Below are positions 47,515 to 54,919 of a DNA stretch of 64,000 nucleotides, in pieces. Position 1 is the first letter of the stretch, and the number at the start of each line of letters is the position of its first letter. This DNA is from Rheinheimera sp. UJ63 (GTDB lineage: Bacteria; Pseudomonadota; Gammaproteobacteria; Enterobacterales; Alteromonadaceae). The notes under the pieces are model-generated. The model saw only the letters and a program-made list of their open reading frames with translations, did no database searches and had not been told where the DNA came from. The stretch lies in the NCBI RefSeq assembly GCF_021568285.1, contig NZ_JAKGTQ010000002.1, forward strand, positions 186,001-250,000, read 5' to 3'. The position numbers and the translations under genes are program-made.

Positions 47515-47892
47515 CTATTTTATCTCACACTGGCCATCGGTACATTTTAGGCGTTTGCGCGCCCAATACTGATAAACCCAATTGGCAATGGGGCGGATCA
47601 ACGGAAAAGCCAAAATAGCCGGTAATAGCCTTAAACCAGCAAGGCGCCAATAAAACAGTGTGGCAGTTAAACCGATCTGAAACTGCTGGCCATCCCAAAC
47701 ATGAATTTGCTGCATCATCTGGGCTTTGCTGGCACCATTAAAGCCATCAAACTCAGCTTGGCTAATATCCACCAGTTGCATTTTGCCCTGTAGCTTAGGG
47801 CCTAACCAATTGATTTCATGGCGACATAACTTACAACTACCATCAAAAAATAACGCGGCTTGCGCCGGATTTATGGTCATTTGCTTATCCAT
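47515..47892 (-). CDS. DCC-family thiol-disulfide oxidoreductase-like protein (DUF393)
   Basis: 125 aa. ALFFDGSCKLCRHEINWL near the N-terminus has the DGxCxxC motif of the family, and a WRLAGLRLLPAILAFPLI segment is near the C-terminus. DCC proteins resemble thioredoxin-fold oxidoreductases but their partners are unknown. The ATG at 47892 overlaps the DUF3429 stop by 8 nt; a second ATG at 47880 with GGA upstream is an equally good start. Confidence 0.85.
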   Translation of the reverse strand: MDKQMTINPAQAALFFDGSCKLCRHEINWLGPKLQGKMQLVDISQAEFDGFNGASKAQMMQQIHVWDGQQFQIGLTATLFYWRLAGLRLLPAILAFPLIRPIANWVYQYWARKRLKCTDGQCEIK

Positions 47893-48295
47893 AAAAAAAG
47901 TAAAACCCCAGATGACTTAGTACCACGACAGTCGTTAACTGATAGCGCAGTGTGCGGTAACTTTGCTGATACTGTTGGCTAATACCGGAAAAATGTTCAT
48001 AAAAGCTTAGCGCTAAAAATAAGCCCGCTTGGATCAGCACACTGTAAGCAGGCAACAGCGCTAAGGCTAAAAAACTAACTATCGGGAAGCTGACCGCTGC
48101 TAAGGCTTGCTGTGTAGCCGCCTTAGGCTGATGTAATACCGGCCATAATACGCCTGCCATAAAACCTAAAATTAAACAGCTATAAAACTGAAATAACAAC
48201 AATGCTTGCGCGGGTGCCAGCAGCGGCCAAACCATGCTGGCCAACGGCAAAAAAACAAAGGGGATTAAACCGGCATAGCTAAGAACGCGAATCAT
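47885..48295 (-). CDS. DUF3429 membrane protein
   Basis: 136 aa with four predicted membrane helices. LSYAGLIPFVFLPLASM and the LILGFMAGVLWPVL segment fit DUF3429, whose members often occur beside DCC-family genes. The function is unknown. It is the first gene of a three-gene minus-strand operon with the DCC protein and the 117-aa protein. Confidence 0.75.
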   Translation of the reverse strand: MIRVLSYAGLIPFVFLPLASMVWPLLAPAQALLLFQFYSCLILGFMAGVLWPVLHQPKAATQQALAAVSFPIVSFLALALLPAYSVLIQAGLFLALSFYEHFSGISQQYQQSYRTLRYQLTTVVVLSHLGFYFFYG

Positions 48296-48429
48296 GTGTT
48301 TCTCCTAAGATAGTCGGTTTATTACGTTTTATGCTTTCAACGCGATCAAAAATCTTTGGCTCTAAGGCTTACGCTATGGTTGTGAATGATGACAACGAAC
48401 ACCGTACTGCAGTTGTTAAAGTACCGTTT

Positions 48430-49752
48430 TTAAAGCGTTTTTATAGCGACAATCATTGCGCCAGCAACAGCTTTGCCTTTTTCGAAGCGAGGCACAATAC
48501 TTTCGAAACTACATAGGGTAAATCCGGCTTGCTGCAAACTGCTCTCTATATATGTTTTAGTGTGGCTATAACGGCCATTTAATTGTAAAAAATAATCCTG
48601 ATGAGTATCCGCAGGGCTGTGCTGTTCAACGCTAAAAATGAAATAGCTAGCCGGTTTTAACACGCTAAACGCTGCTGTGAAAGCGTGTTGCAGCTCACCA
48701 AAATAGACAAAGGTATCGGCACAAATAATGTAATCAAATGGCATTTCAGTGTTTAACATGAACATACATAACTCAGTTTCATGCAATTCGGCATAAAGTT
48801 TTAGCTCTGCCGCTTGGGCTAACATTTTGGCCGATAAATCTACGCCAACTAATTGTCTTGTAACAGGTTTCAACAATGGCGCACAGAGACCCGTGCCGCA
48901 GCCAAGATCCAGGATATCGTATTTTTCGCCTGAAACAGCAAGTTGATTAAGCACTTTTTCTGCAATAAGTTCTGGCACCTGATAATTAAGTTGAGCTAGT
49001 GATAAGTTGAAACTTGATGAGTAATCATCAAACGTTTGTTTTATATAGTTATCTGTGGCTCTGGTTGGGGTATTTTTTTGTGAGTAAGCGGTAAGTAAAT
49101 GTTGTGCAATCGCATCATCAGGACGCGAGACCATGAGGTTTTCTAAGAGTTTAATGGCTGCCTGCGTTTCATCAAGCTCGGTTAATACATAAGCCAGTTG
49201 CTTGGTGGCTTGATGGTGCTGCGGATCAATGGCTAAAACTCGCAGAAATGAAGATTTTGCTTGTTCATACTGTTGTAAATCAATTTGAATATTACCGAGA
49301 TTATGATGCGCAAGCAGATGCTGGGGGTCAAGTGCTAAGGCGCGATGAATAAGATGAAGTGCTTCTTTTTTTTGCTGGGTTTGCCTAAGAACTATCGCCA
49401 GATTAATCAATGCATTGGTATGATTGGGTGCGATGCTCAGTAACCGCCTATACAGTGCTTGAGCTTCTATAAGCTTACCTGTTTCTTTGTAAATATTCGC
49501 TAAATTGTTCATCGCATCAGCATAGTGTGGTGCGATCACAAGCGCCCGCTTTATTTGTACTAACGCTGCATTAACTTGCCCGGTTTGATAAAGAACTAAT
49601 CCTAAATAGTGCAGTGCATCTGGTTGCGTAGGGGCTAGACGCAATATTTTTTTATAAGCCGCCGCCGCTTGTGTCAAGTTGCCTTGTTGATGCAGCGTTC
49701 TCGCTAACACTAAATTATGCATGATTTTTTGGTTATTAGTTGGCGACATCAT
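48430..49752 (-). CDS. TPR protein with C-terminal SAM-dependent methyltransferase domain
   Basis: 440 aa from the ATG at 49752; a GTG at 49779 is an alternative. About six TPR units fill residues ~10-215 (for example AAAYKKILRLAPTQPDALHYLGLVLYQTGQVNAAL). The methyltransferase domain opens with YDILDLGCGTGLCAPLL (~280) and continues with VGVDLSAKMLAQA and FDYIICADTFVYFGELQHAF. TPR-methyltransferase proteins of this type occur in aquatic Proteobacteria, and the substrate is unknown. It is divergent from the Hcp-like cluster with a 624-bp gap. Confidence 0.85.
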   Translation of the reverse strand: MMSPTNNQKIMHNLVLARTLHQQGNLTQAAAAYKKILRLAPTQPDALHYLGLVLYQTGQVNAALVQIKRALVIAPHYADAMNNLANIYKETGKLIEAQALYRRLLSIAPNHTNALINLAIVLRQTQQKKEALHLIHRALALDPQHLLAHHNLGNIQIDLQQYEQAKSSFLRVLAIDPQHHQATKQLAYVLTELDETQAAIKLLENLMVSRPDDAIAQHLLTAYSQKNTPTRATDNYIKQTFDDYSSSFNLSLAQLNYQVPELIAEKVLNQLAVSGEKYDILDLGCGTGLCAPLLKPVTRQLVGVDLSAKMLAQAAELKLYAELHETELCMFMLNTEMPFDYIICADTFVYFGELQHAFTAAFSVLKPASYFIFSVEQHSPADTHQDYFLQLNGRYSHTKTYIESSLQQAGFTLCSFESIVPRFEKGKAVAGAMIVAIKTL

Positions 49753-50376
49753 CAGACTCTTAACTGACTTTACCTGCACCTTATCCTAAGGTGTAGACAA
49801 TTTATAGCTAAGATGATTGTGATATTTTTAAATTAGTCAGCAACAGGCAATTGGATCTGATGTCAACAGCAGTAAAAACAGCTAAAAAAGTAACATTTTA
49901 TCTGCAACGCGGTGTTAGTTTTTAGGGCTTTTATTGTAATAATAAGTGTTTTAAAGCTCGAACAATGATGCACAGAGGGCGCATTTCAAAATCATCATTT
50001 TAAACTAATCATAAATCCTTATTGGGATTAACGGCCGCAAAATTTCTTGTTAAAAAATAATCAGCATAAAGGTGGTGTCAGCTTTCTTTACAAAGCTGGC
50101 TTGCCATTATTCACTGTACTTTTTAAATGGCTAATTTAACGTGCTTTAATTTTAATGGCATTAATTATGCTTTAAATAATACTGAATTAAAAATGCAAAA
50201 AATCGGCTCAACACTATGAGGCGTTTTATAAACATTTCTAATGTGGATTGGTGTTATTGGTTTGAGTTTTTCTCAAAATCGGAATGCCACTGTCTTATTA
50301 AATGATTTTTACTATTAATTTACATAAATAGGTGCGGCGCAGTAAAAACACCTTAACTTCTAATTAAGGCTAATTT
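49753..50376. other. Long AT-rich intergenic region between TPR-methyltransferase and hcp-like genes
   Basis: No gene is supported in 624 bp. At 50156-50171 a TGGCA-N10-TGCT-like site has the GG-N10-GC spacing of sigma54 promoters but two mismatches, and it is ~205 nt from the next ATG. A TTTGAG-TTTTT-CTCAAA hairpin lies at 50261-50277. The rest is AT-rich sequence that could hold distal regulatory sites. Confidence 0.4.
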
Positions 50377-50940
50377 ATGAAAACACTAAACCCACTTTCA
50401 AAAAGCTTACTAACCATCACAACTACCGCTAGCTTATTACTCATGCCCATTGTCAGTTATGCTGCTGTTGATATGTTTTTAGAAATTGACGGTATTGTTG
50501 GTGAAAGTTATGACAAAGATAACCGTGGCGCGATGGATATTTTGGCTTGGTCAGAAGGTTTATCGCAATCTGGATCTTTTCAAACTGGCGGTGGCGGTGC
50601 AGGTAAAGCCAATTTTCAAGATATTAATTTTACTAAGTGGCTAGACAGTGCCAGCCCAGCGCTCAGGTTATCCGTGGCGAATGGGCAACATATTCCAACG
50701 GCGACTTTAACGGTTAGGCGAGCCGGCGCGAACCCGTCGCAATATTTTAAAATAGAAATGAAAAATATCATTGTTACCTCGGTATCGTCAGGTGGAAGTG
50801 GTGGTGACGATCGGCTGACTGAAAATATTACATTGAATTTCGCTGAGGTTACTTGGACATACTATCCTATTGATGAAGGTGGAAATCCGAAACCACCCAT
50901 TTCAGTTGGTTGGAATATCGCTGAGAATAAACAGTTATAA
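50377..50940 (+). CDS. Sec-exported Hcp-fold (T6SS tube-like) protein
   Basis: 187 aa. The N-terminus (KTLNPLSKSLLTITTTASLLLMPIVSYA, read in parts) is a typical signal peptide ending SYA before AVDMFLEIDG. From ~32 on it is a complete Hcp1 domain: MFLEIDGIVGES, ILAWSEGLSQSGSF, GGGGAGKANFQDINFTKWLD, SGGSGGDDRLTENITLNFAEV, GWNIAENK. Hcp normally builds the type VI secretion tube and has no signal peptide. No T6SS genes are near. The export signal suggests a periplasmic or surface role, alone or as tubes. The fold call is firm; the role is unknown. Confidence 0.88.
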   Translation: MKTLNPLSKSLLTITTTASLLLMPIVSYAAVDMFLEIDGIVGESYDKDNRGAMDILAWSEGLSQSGSFQTGGGGAGKANFQDINFTKWLDSASPALRLSVANGQHIPTATLTVRRAGANPSQYFKIEMKNIIVTSVSSGGSGGDDRLTENITLNFAEVTWTYYPIDEGGNPKPPISVGWNIAENKQL

Positions 50941-50975
50941 CCTGTCAGTAACCCCAATTATGAGGAGTTAATCAC

Positions 50976-51881
50976 ATGAGGTTATTGATAAAAAGCATAC
51001 ATAGCCTTTCATGGTTATTAGTAGGATTGTTAGTTGCTTTTTCAGGTTTTGCGGTGTCTGAAGTTATTAATGATCATATTATTATTGATGATAAAAATTT
51101 TACTTTAGTCAGTTCGCGAAGAGTAACCCGTACTGTTAGCGAATATAAATTACGTGTGCTGGCACAAAATGTCTCTGCTGTCGATTTGAGCAATGTAAAA
51201 GCCAGTTTAATCTCTGCACCTACAAGCATCTCAATCATTCAAGGTAACTTGGCATTTGGCGCTATTCCGGCTAATAGCAGCGTTTTAAGTTCTAATGACT
51301 TTACCATTCAAATTAATTTACGCGAAGCTTATAACTTAGCGGATCTTGTTTGGAAAATTGATGGAGATTTACCACCGCCCCCTCCACCGCCGTCCACCAG
51401 CCCAACAGCAGTGGGCATCTTTATGAAGATTGATGGGCCTGCCATTAAAGGTGAGGTGGAAAGTTCAAGCCACAAAGATTGGATCCAAGTATTAGCCTGG
51501 AGTGAGGGGTCAAGTAACTCCGGTACTACCCATGTCGGCGGAGGGGCAGGCGCCGGCTCGTTTATGCTTGGTAATGTTAACGTCACCAAATACATAGATA
51601 CCGCAAGTAATCCGCTCAGATTAGCGATTGCAAAAGGCGAGCTTTTTGAAGAAGTGCAAATCGATGTTATTAAGCAATGTGGCACGAGTTTGTATACGCA
51701 ATATGCCATTACGTTAAGTAACGTTATGGTGGTCGGGCTAAGCAGTGGTGGCAGTGGTGGAGAAGATCGTTTAACCGAAAATGTTGCTTTTAATACCGCG
51801 ATGATTCAAACGATGTATACCCCAGTAGGCGATAAATGTCGTTTTCAGCAACCCATTTATTCCATTCAGTCTTATAACTGA
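50976..51881 (+). CDS. Exported two-domain protein: unknown beta domain plus Hcp-fold domain
   Basis: 301 aa. A signal peptide or anchor (~8-27, SLSWLLVGLLVAFSGFA) precedes an unrecognised beta-rich domain (~30-130). A run of seven prolines (~133-139) forms a linker. An Hcp domain (~147-290) follows, with IFMKIDGPAIKGEV, VLAWSEGSSNSGTTHVGGGAGAG, VNVTKYIDTAS and SSGGSGGEDRLTENVAFN. It has two Cys (~235, ~287) that could form a disulfide. GAGGAG is 8 nt before the ATG, and the gene is 35 nt after the first Hcp gene. It may extend or cap the partner encoded upstream; this is inference. Confidence 0.82.
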   Translation: MRLLIKSIHSLSWLLVGLLVAFSGFAVSEVINDHIIIDDKNFTLVSSRRVTRTVSEYKLRVLAQNVSAVDLSNVKASLISAPTSISIIQGNLAFGAIPANSSVLSSNDFTIQINLREAYNLADLVWKIDGDLPPPPPPPSTSPTAVGIFMKIDGPAIKGEVESSSHKDWIQVLAWSEGSSNSGTTHVGGGAGAGSFMLGNVNVTKYIDTASNPLRLAIAKGELFEEVQIDVIKQCGTSLYTQYAITLSNVMVVGLSSGGSGGEDRLTENVAFNTAMIQTMYTPVGDKCRFQQPIYSIQSYN

Positions 51882-51916
51882 TTGAAGCGTAATGTATAAA
51901 TTTTGGAAGAAAAAGT

Positions 51917-52468
51917 ATGCAAATAAAAAAAATAATCTCGGCGTTAACCTGTTTTGTAATGCTGAGTTTTCAGCCTGCGTTTGCGGCGTTGATTACTGGC
52001 TCGGCGACCAATATATCCGGTACAACTTGGGAGACGCGTTATACCATAACCAATAATTTATCGGATAATATTTATTGGTTTACACTGTTCTTTCAAGCTG
52101 ACCAATATTCGAACTTAGAATATGTAAGAACTGCTGAATTTGGGCCTGAGTGGGATATATTCACATTCGATCCATTTTTTACAGATGATGGTTTTGTTGA
52201 CGCTTACTCTTTTGGTGCAGGTATAGCCGTTGGTCAAAGTGTTTCAAACTTTGTGGTTCGATACACTTACTTGGGGGCTAACCTGCCGAGGTTGCAGCAA
52301 TTTGAAGTGTATGATGCGAGTCTTAATTTTGATGATGCTTTAGCAAATCCTCTTGCTGCTGGTGATATTTCCATCGCGGCAGTACCTGAACCGAGCTCTT
52401 TATACTTGTTCGGGTTGGGGCTTTTGGCTTTTGCCGCTTATCGTATAAAGCAATTGCGATTAAACTAA
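51917..52468 (+). CDS. PEP-CTERM sorting-domain protein
   Basis: 183 aa. The signal peptide MQIKKIISALTCFVMLSFQPAFA is followed by a beta-rich ectodomain (ITGSATNISGTTWETRYTITNN, FWFTL-like strands). The tail reads VPEPSSLYLFGLGLLAFAAY, then RIKQLR: the PEP motif, one membrane helix and a basic end. Exosortase is expected to cleave and pass such proteins to the surface or an exopolysaccharide matrix. No exosortase gene is in the window. It is 35 nt after the second Hcp-like gene, likely the same transcript, and ends at a strong terminator. Confidence 0.9.
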   Translation: MQIKKIISALTCFVMLSFQPAFAALITGSATNISGTTWETRYTITNNLSDNIYWFTLFFQADQYSNLEYVRTAEFGPEWDIFTFDPFFTDDGFVDAYSFGAGIAVGQSVSNFVVRYTYLGANLPRLQQFEVYDASLNFDDALANPLAAGDISIAAVPEPSSLYLFGLGLLAFAAYRIKQLRLN

Positions 52469-52496
52469 CCGTTAAAGTGTATTTTCAGTACTCAAC

Positions 52497-52525
52497 ATAC
52501 CCCCAATCAATTGGGGGTATTTTTT
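52497..52525 (+). terminator. Rho-independent terminator of the Hcp-like/PEP-CTERM operon
   Basis: The stem ATACCCCCAAT / ATTGGGGGTAT with loop CA (52497-52520) is followed by TTTTTT. It starts 29 nt past the PEP-CTERM stop. The stem is nearly symmetrical and may also serve the convergent yccF gene. Confidence 0.92.
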
Positions 52526-52567
52526 CATGTAAACTAAGTTACTTAAACCGAACATAATTAAGTCAAT

Positions 52568-52972
52568 TTAGCGCCCCACAATGCCTTTACCAATGGGCGC
52601 GATACTTAAACCGGCTAATTTTAAGTGCTGGATGCCAAAAGGAATGCCAATAATACTCAGGAAGCAAACCAAGGCATGCATTAAGTGGCCAATGGCCAGC
52701 CAAATACCAAAGAAGATAAACCAGACAATATTGCCCAAAGTACCAAAAGCCGAGGTGCCAAAATCTTCTACGTGGTTAATATAGCGGCGATTAATCGCAT
52801 CGCGGCCAAAGGGCCAAAACGCCAGTTTGCCCATCACAAAGCAGGCACGACCAAACGGAATGCCAATAATGCTGATAAAGCAAACTAAGCCAATAATCCA
52901 CCAGGCTAAGCCCATCACCAGCCCGCCGAGTAAAAACCATAAAACATTAAAAATTAACCGTAATACACTCAT
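52568..52972 (-). CDS. yccF: YccF-family inner-membrane protein (DUF307)
   Basis: 134 aa from the ATG at 52972, with GGAG 6 nt upstream; a longer frame to 53044 lacks conservation. Two homologous halves each carry a CFISIIGIPFG or CFLSIIGIPFG loop. Membrane helices lie near VLWFLLGGLVMGLAWWIIGL and GNIVWFIFFGIWLAIGHLMHAL. This tandem arrangement is the YccF hallmark. The function is unknown; E. coli YccF lies in the inner membrane. Confidence 0.9.
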   Translation of the reverse strand: MSVLRLIFNVLWFLLGGLVMGLAWWIIGLVCFISIIGIPFGRACFVMGKLAFWPFGRDAINRRYINHVEDFGTSAFGTLGNIVWFIFFGIWLAIGHLMHALVCFLSIIGIPFGIQHLKLAGLSIAPIGKGIVGR

Positions 52973-53313
52973 CTTGCGCTCCACAACCTCATTAAGTTCA
53001 AAACGCTTGCCATCCAAATGTGATAGCACTTTCGCAGCTGGCAAAACAAAGCGATAAATGTGCCAACTTTAAACTATTGTTTATCTTCGTTTTATTTTTA
53101 GCTTGTAACTGGATAAGCGTATTTTTGTGTGAATTTAACCAGTTTTTAGTAAAAATACTCAGGCACATGTAGCACAACCCTAACCCGACAATGTTGCCCA
53201 GATAGCGCTTAGCTGCGTCTGTGATAAAACTTTTACTGTACCAACTGGTCGGTTTGTGATTTTGCCGTTATACTGTACCGACTAGACGGTTTTAATTTGA
53301 GGGTGCAGCAAAC
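52973..53313. promoter_or_regulatory. yccF-tetR gap with two palindromic TetR-type operators
   Basis: This divergent 341-bp gap holds two matching palindromes: ACCAACTGGTCGGT (53240-53253) and ACCGACTAGACGGT (53277-53290), 37 nt apart, each preceded by CTGT. TATACT (53269-53274) between them is a good -10 box, so a repressor at both sites would cover the promoter and its start. They are probably bound by the TetR protein encoded at 53314. The rest of the gap shows nothing. Confidence 0.65.
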
Positions 53314-53850
53314 GTGAATAAAGCGCAAATTACCGTACAACAGATTTTACAAGCGGCCTTAGCCGTCGCTGCAGAAAAAGGGCCGGGTAAGGTCACCTTG
53401 GATGCGGTGGCACAAGCCAGTGGCTTGAGTAAAGGTGGCTTGTTATATCACTTTCCGTCAAAAGAAGCCTTGCTCAGTGCCATGGTGCAGTTTTTAGTGG
53501 ATGATGCTGAGCAAAACCGCCAACAGTTTGTCGCCACCGAGTCATCAAAATTAGCGGCTTTCTTAAAAGCGCGAGAGTGTTTCACTCAGCAATTAAGCAG
53601 TAATACCGCGATGGCTATCTTAGCGGCGGCAGCAGAGCAACCGGCGCTGTTAAAGCCGCTGCAGCAACATAACCGTAAGGTATTTAACGACATTTTAGCT
53701 GAGCATCATCACAGTCCCGAAGTGATGTCATTATTGCTAGTCAGTGAAGCCTTGACCTTTCATCAGTTGCTGAACATTTCACCTTTGACCCCGGAACAAC
53801 ACAGTCAATTGGAAAATTATATGACGACTCGTGCACAGGAGCTAAGTTAA
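53314..53850 (+). CDS. TetR-family repressor of the RND efflux operon
   Basis: 178 aa from GTG. The N-terminal helix-turn-helix is VTLDAVAQASGLSKGGLLYHFPSKEALLSAM (~27-57, read in parts), the classical TetR motif. The C-terminal ligand-binding part is a TetR C-domain of the YbiH/AcrR-like group with no recognisable ligand. Its stop overlaps the start of the membrane-fusion gene (TAATG), so regulator and pump are cotranscribed. Two palindromes lie just upstream, suggesting autoregulation. Confidence 0.92.
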   Translation: MNKAQITVQQILQAALAVAAEKGPGKVTLDAVAQASGLSKGGLLYHFPSKEALLSAMVQFLVDDAEQNRQQFVATESSKLAAFLKARECFTQQLSSNTAMAILAAAAEQPALLKPLQQHNRKVFNDILAEHHHSPEVMSLLLVSEALTFHQLLNISPLTPEQHSQLENYMTTRAQELS

Positions 53851-54908
53851 TGAACCGCCCATCTTTTACTCTGATCAGTAGCATACTTAGCCTGCTGATA
53901 TTTCTCAGTGCTTGTTCCGATTCGGTAAGCCAAGAGTCTGATACCACGCTAACCACGGTGAAATTATATACCGTTAGCGGAGATGAACATGCCAACAGTC
54001 GCAGTTTTATCGGGCGAATTGATGCGGTCAGTACTGTCGATTTAGCTTTTCAAGTGGGCGGTCGGGTTACCGCTTTACCGGTGCAGCAAGGCGAAATTAT
54101 TCCTGCAGGTGAGCTATTAGCGGCACTGGATAACACCGATTATCAATTGGCCGTGCAACAAGCCGAAGTGCAACTTGCTCAAGCGCAGCGAGATTTAGAG
54201 CGGGCTAAACCTCTACGCGAACAGGGTATTTTAACCCCGTCAGCTTTTGACCAGTTGCAAACTAATTTTGATATTGCGCAAGTTGCGTTGCAAAACGCCA
54301 AGCGTAATAGCCAGTACACGCAGTTAAACGCCCCTTTTGATGCGTTAGTTACGCGCCGCTTAATCGAGCGTTATTCCACCGTCACGGCCGGTACACCCAT
54401 TTTACGCGTGCAGAATGTCTCTGAATTACGTGTGCACATTAACGTGCCAGAGCAAATGATGCGCCAAGTGCAAGATAAAGCCGATTATGCGGTGTATGTG
54501 AAATTATCTGATGATAATGCCAGCCTTCACCCGCTTACTTACCGTGAGCATGCGACGGAAGTGGATGTGGTCACGCAAACCTATCAAGTGTCGTTTGCTA
54601 TGCCGCGACTCGCCGGTGAAAATTTATTGCCAGGCATGACGGTGACGGTGGTCACCGAGAACAATGCTGCTCAGAATAATATGTTGATCCCCGTCTCGGC
54701 ATTAGATACTTCAACGCCAGAGCAATTCCATGTTTGGATTTATCAAGCCGAAACTCAGCAAGTCAGCCGACAACCGATCCAAGTCAGTCGGATCCACCAG
54801 CAGCAAGTTGAAGTACTCTCCGGTTTAAAAGCCGGCGATCAGGTGGTCTCTGCGGGTATTTATCATTTACAAGACGGCCAAGTCGTGCGTCCGTTTGAAA
54901 AATATTAG
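53850..54908 (+). CDS. RND efflux periplasmic adaptor (membrane fusion) lipoprotein
   Basis: 352 aa. The lipobox LSAC puts the lipidated Cys at 22. DAVSTVDLAFQVGGRVTALPVQQGEII is a lipoyl half-motif. The coiled-coil hairpin follows (~85-135), then NAPFDALVTRRLIERYSTVTAGTPILRV, the beta-barrel, and MTVTVVTEN. It bridges an RND pump and an outer-membrane channel. It starts on the tetR stop, and the pump gene follows 11 nt downstream. Confidence 0.95.
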   Translation: MNRPSFTLISSILSLLIFLSACSDSVSQESDTTLTTVKLYTVSGDEHANSRSFIGRIDAVSTVDLAFQVGGRVTALPVQQGEIIPAGELLAALDNTDYQLAVQQAEVQLAQAQRDLERAKPLREQGILTPSAFDQLQTNFDIAQVALQNAKRNSQYTQLNAPFDALVTRRLIERYSTVTAGTPILRVQNVSELRVHINVPEQMMRQVQDKADYAVYVKLSDDNASLHPLTYREHATEVDVVTQTYQVSFAMPRLAGENLLPGMTVTVVTENNAAQNNMLIPVSALDTSTPEQFHVWIYQAETQQVSRQPIQVSRIHQQQVEVLSGLKAGDQVVSAGIYHLQDGQVVRPFEKY

Positions 54909-54919
54909 GAGTCAACCGC

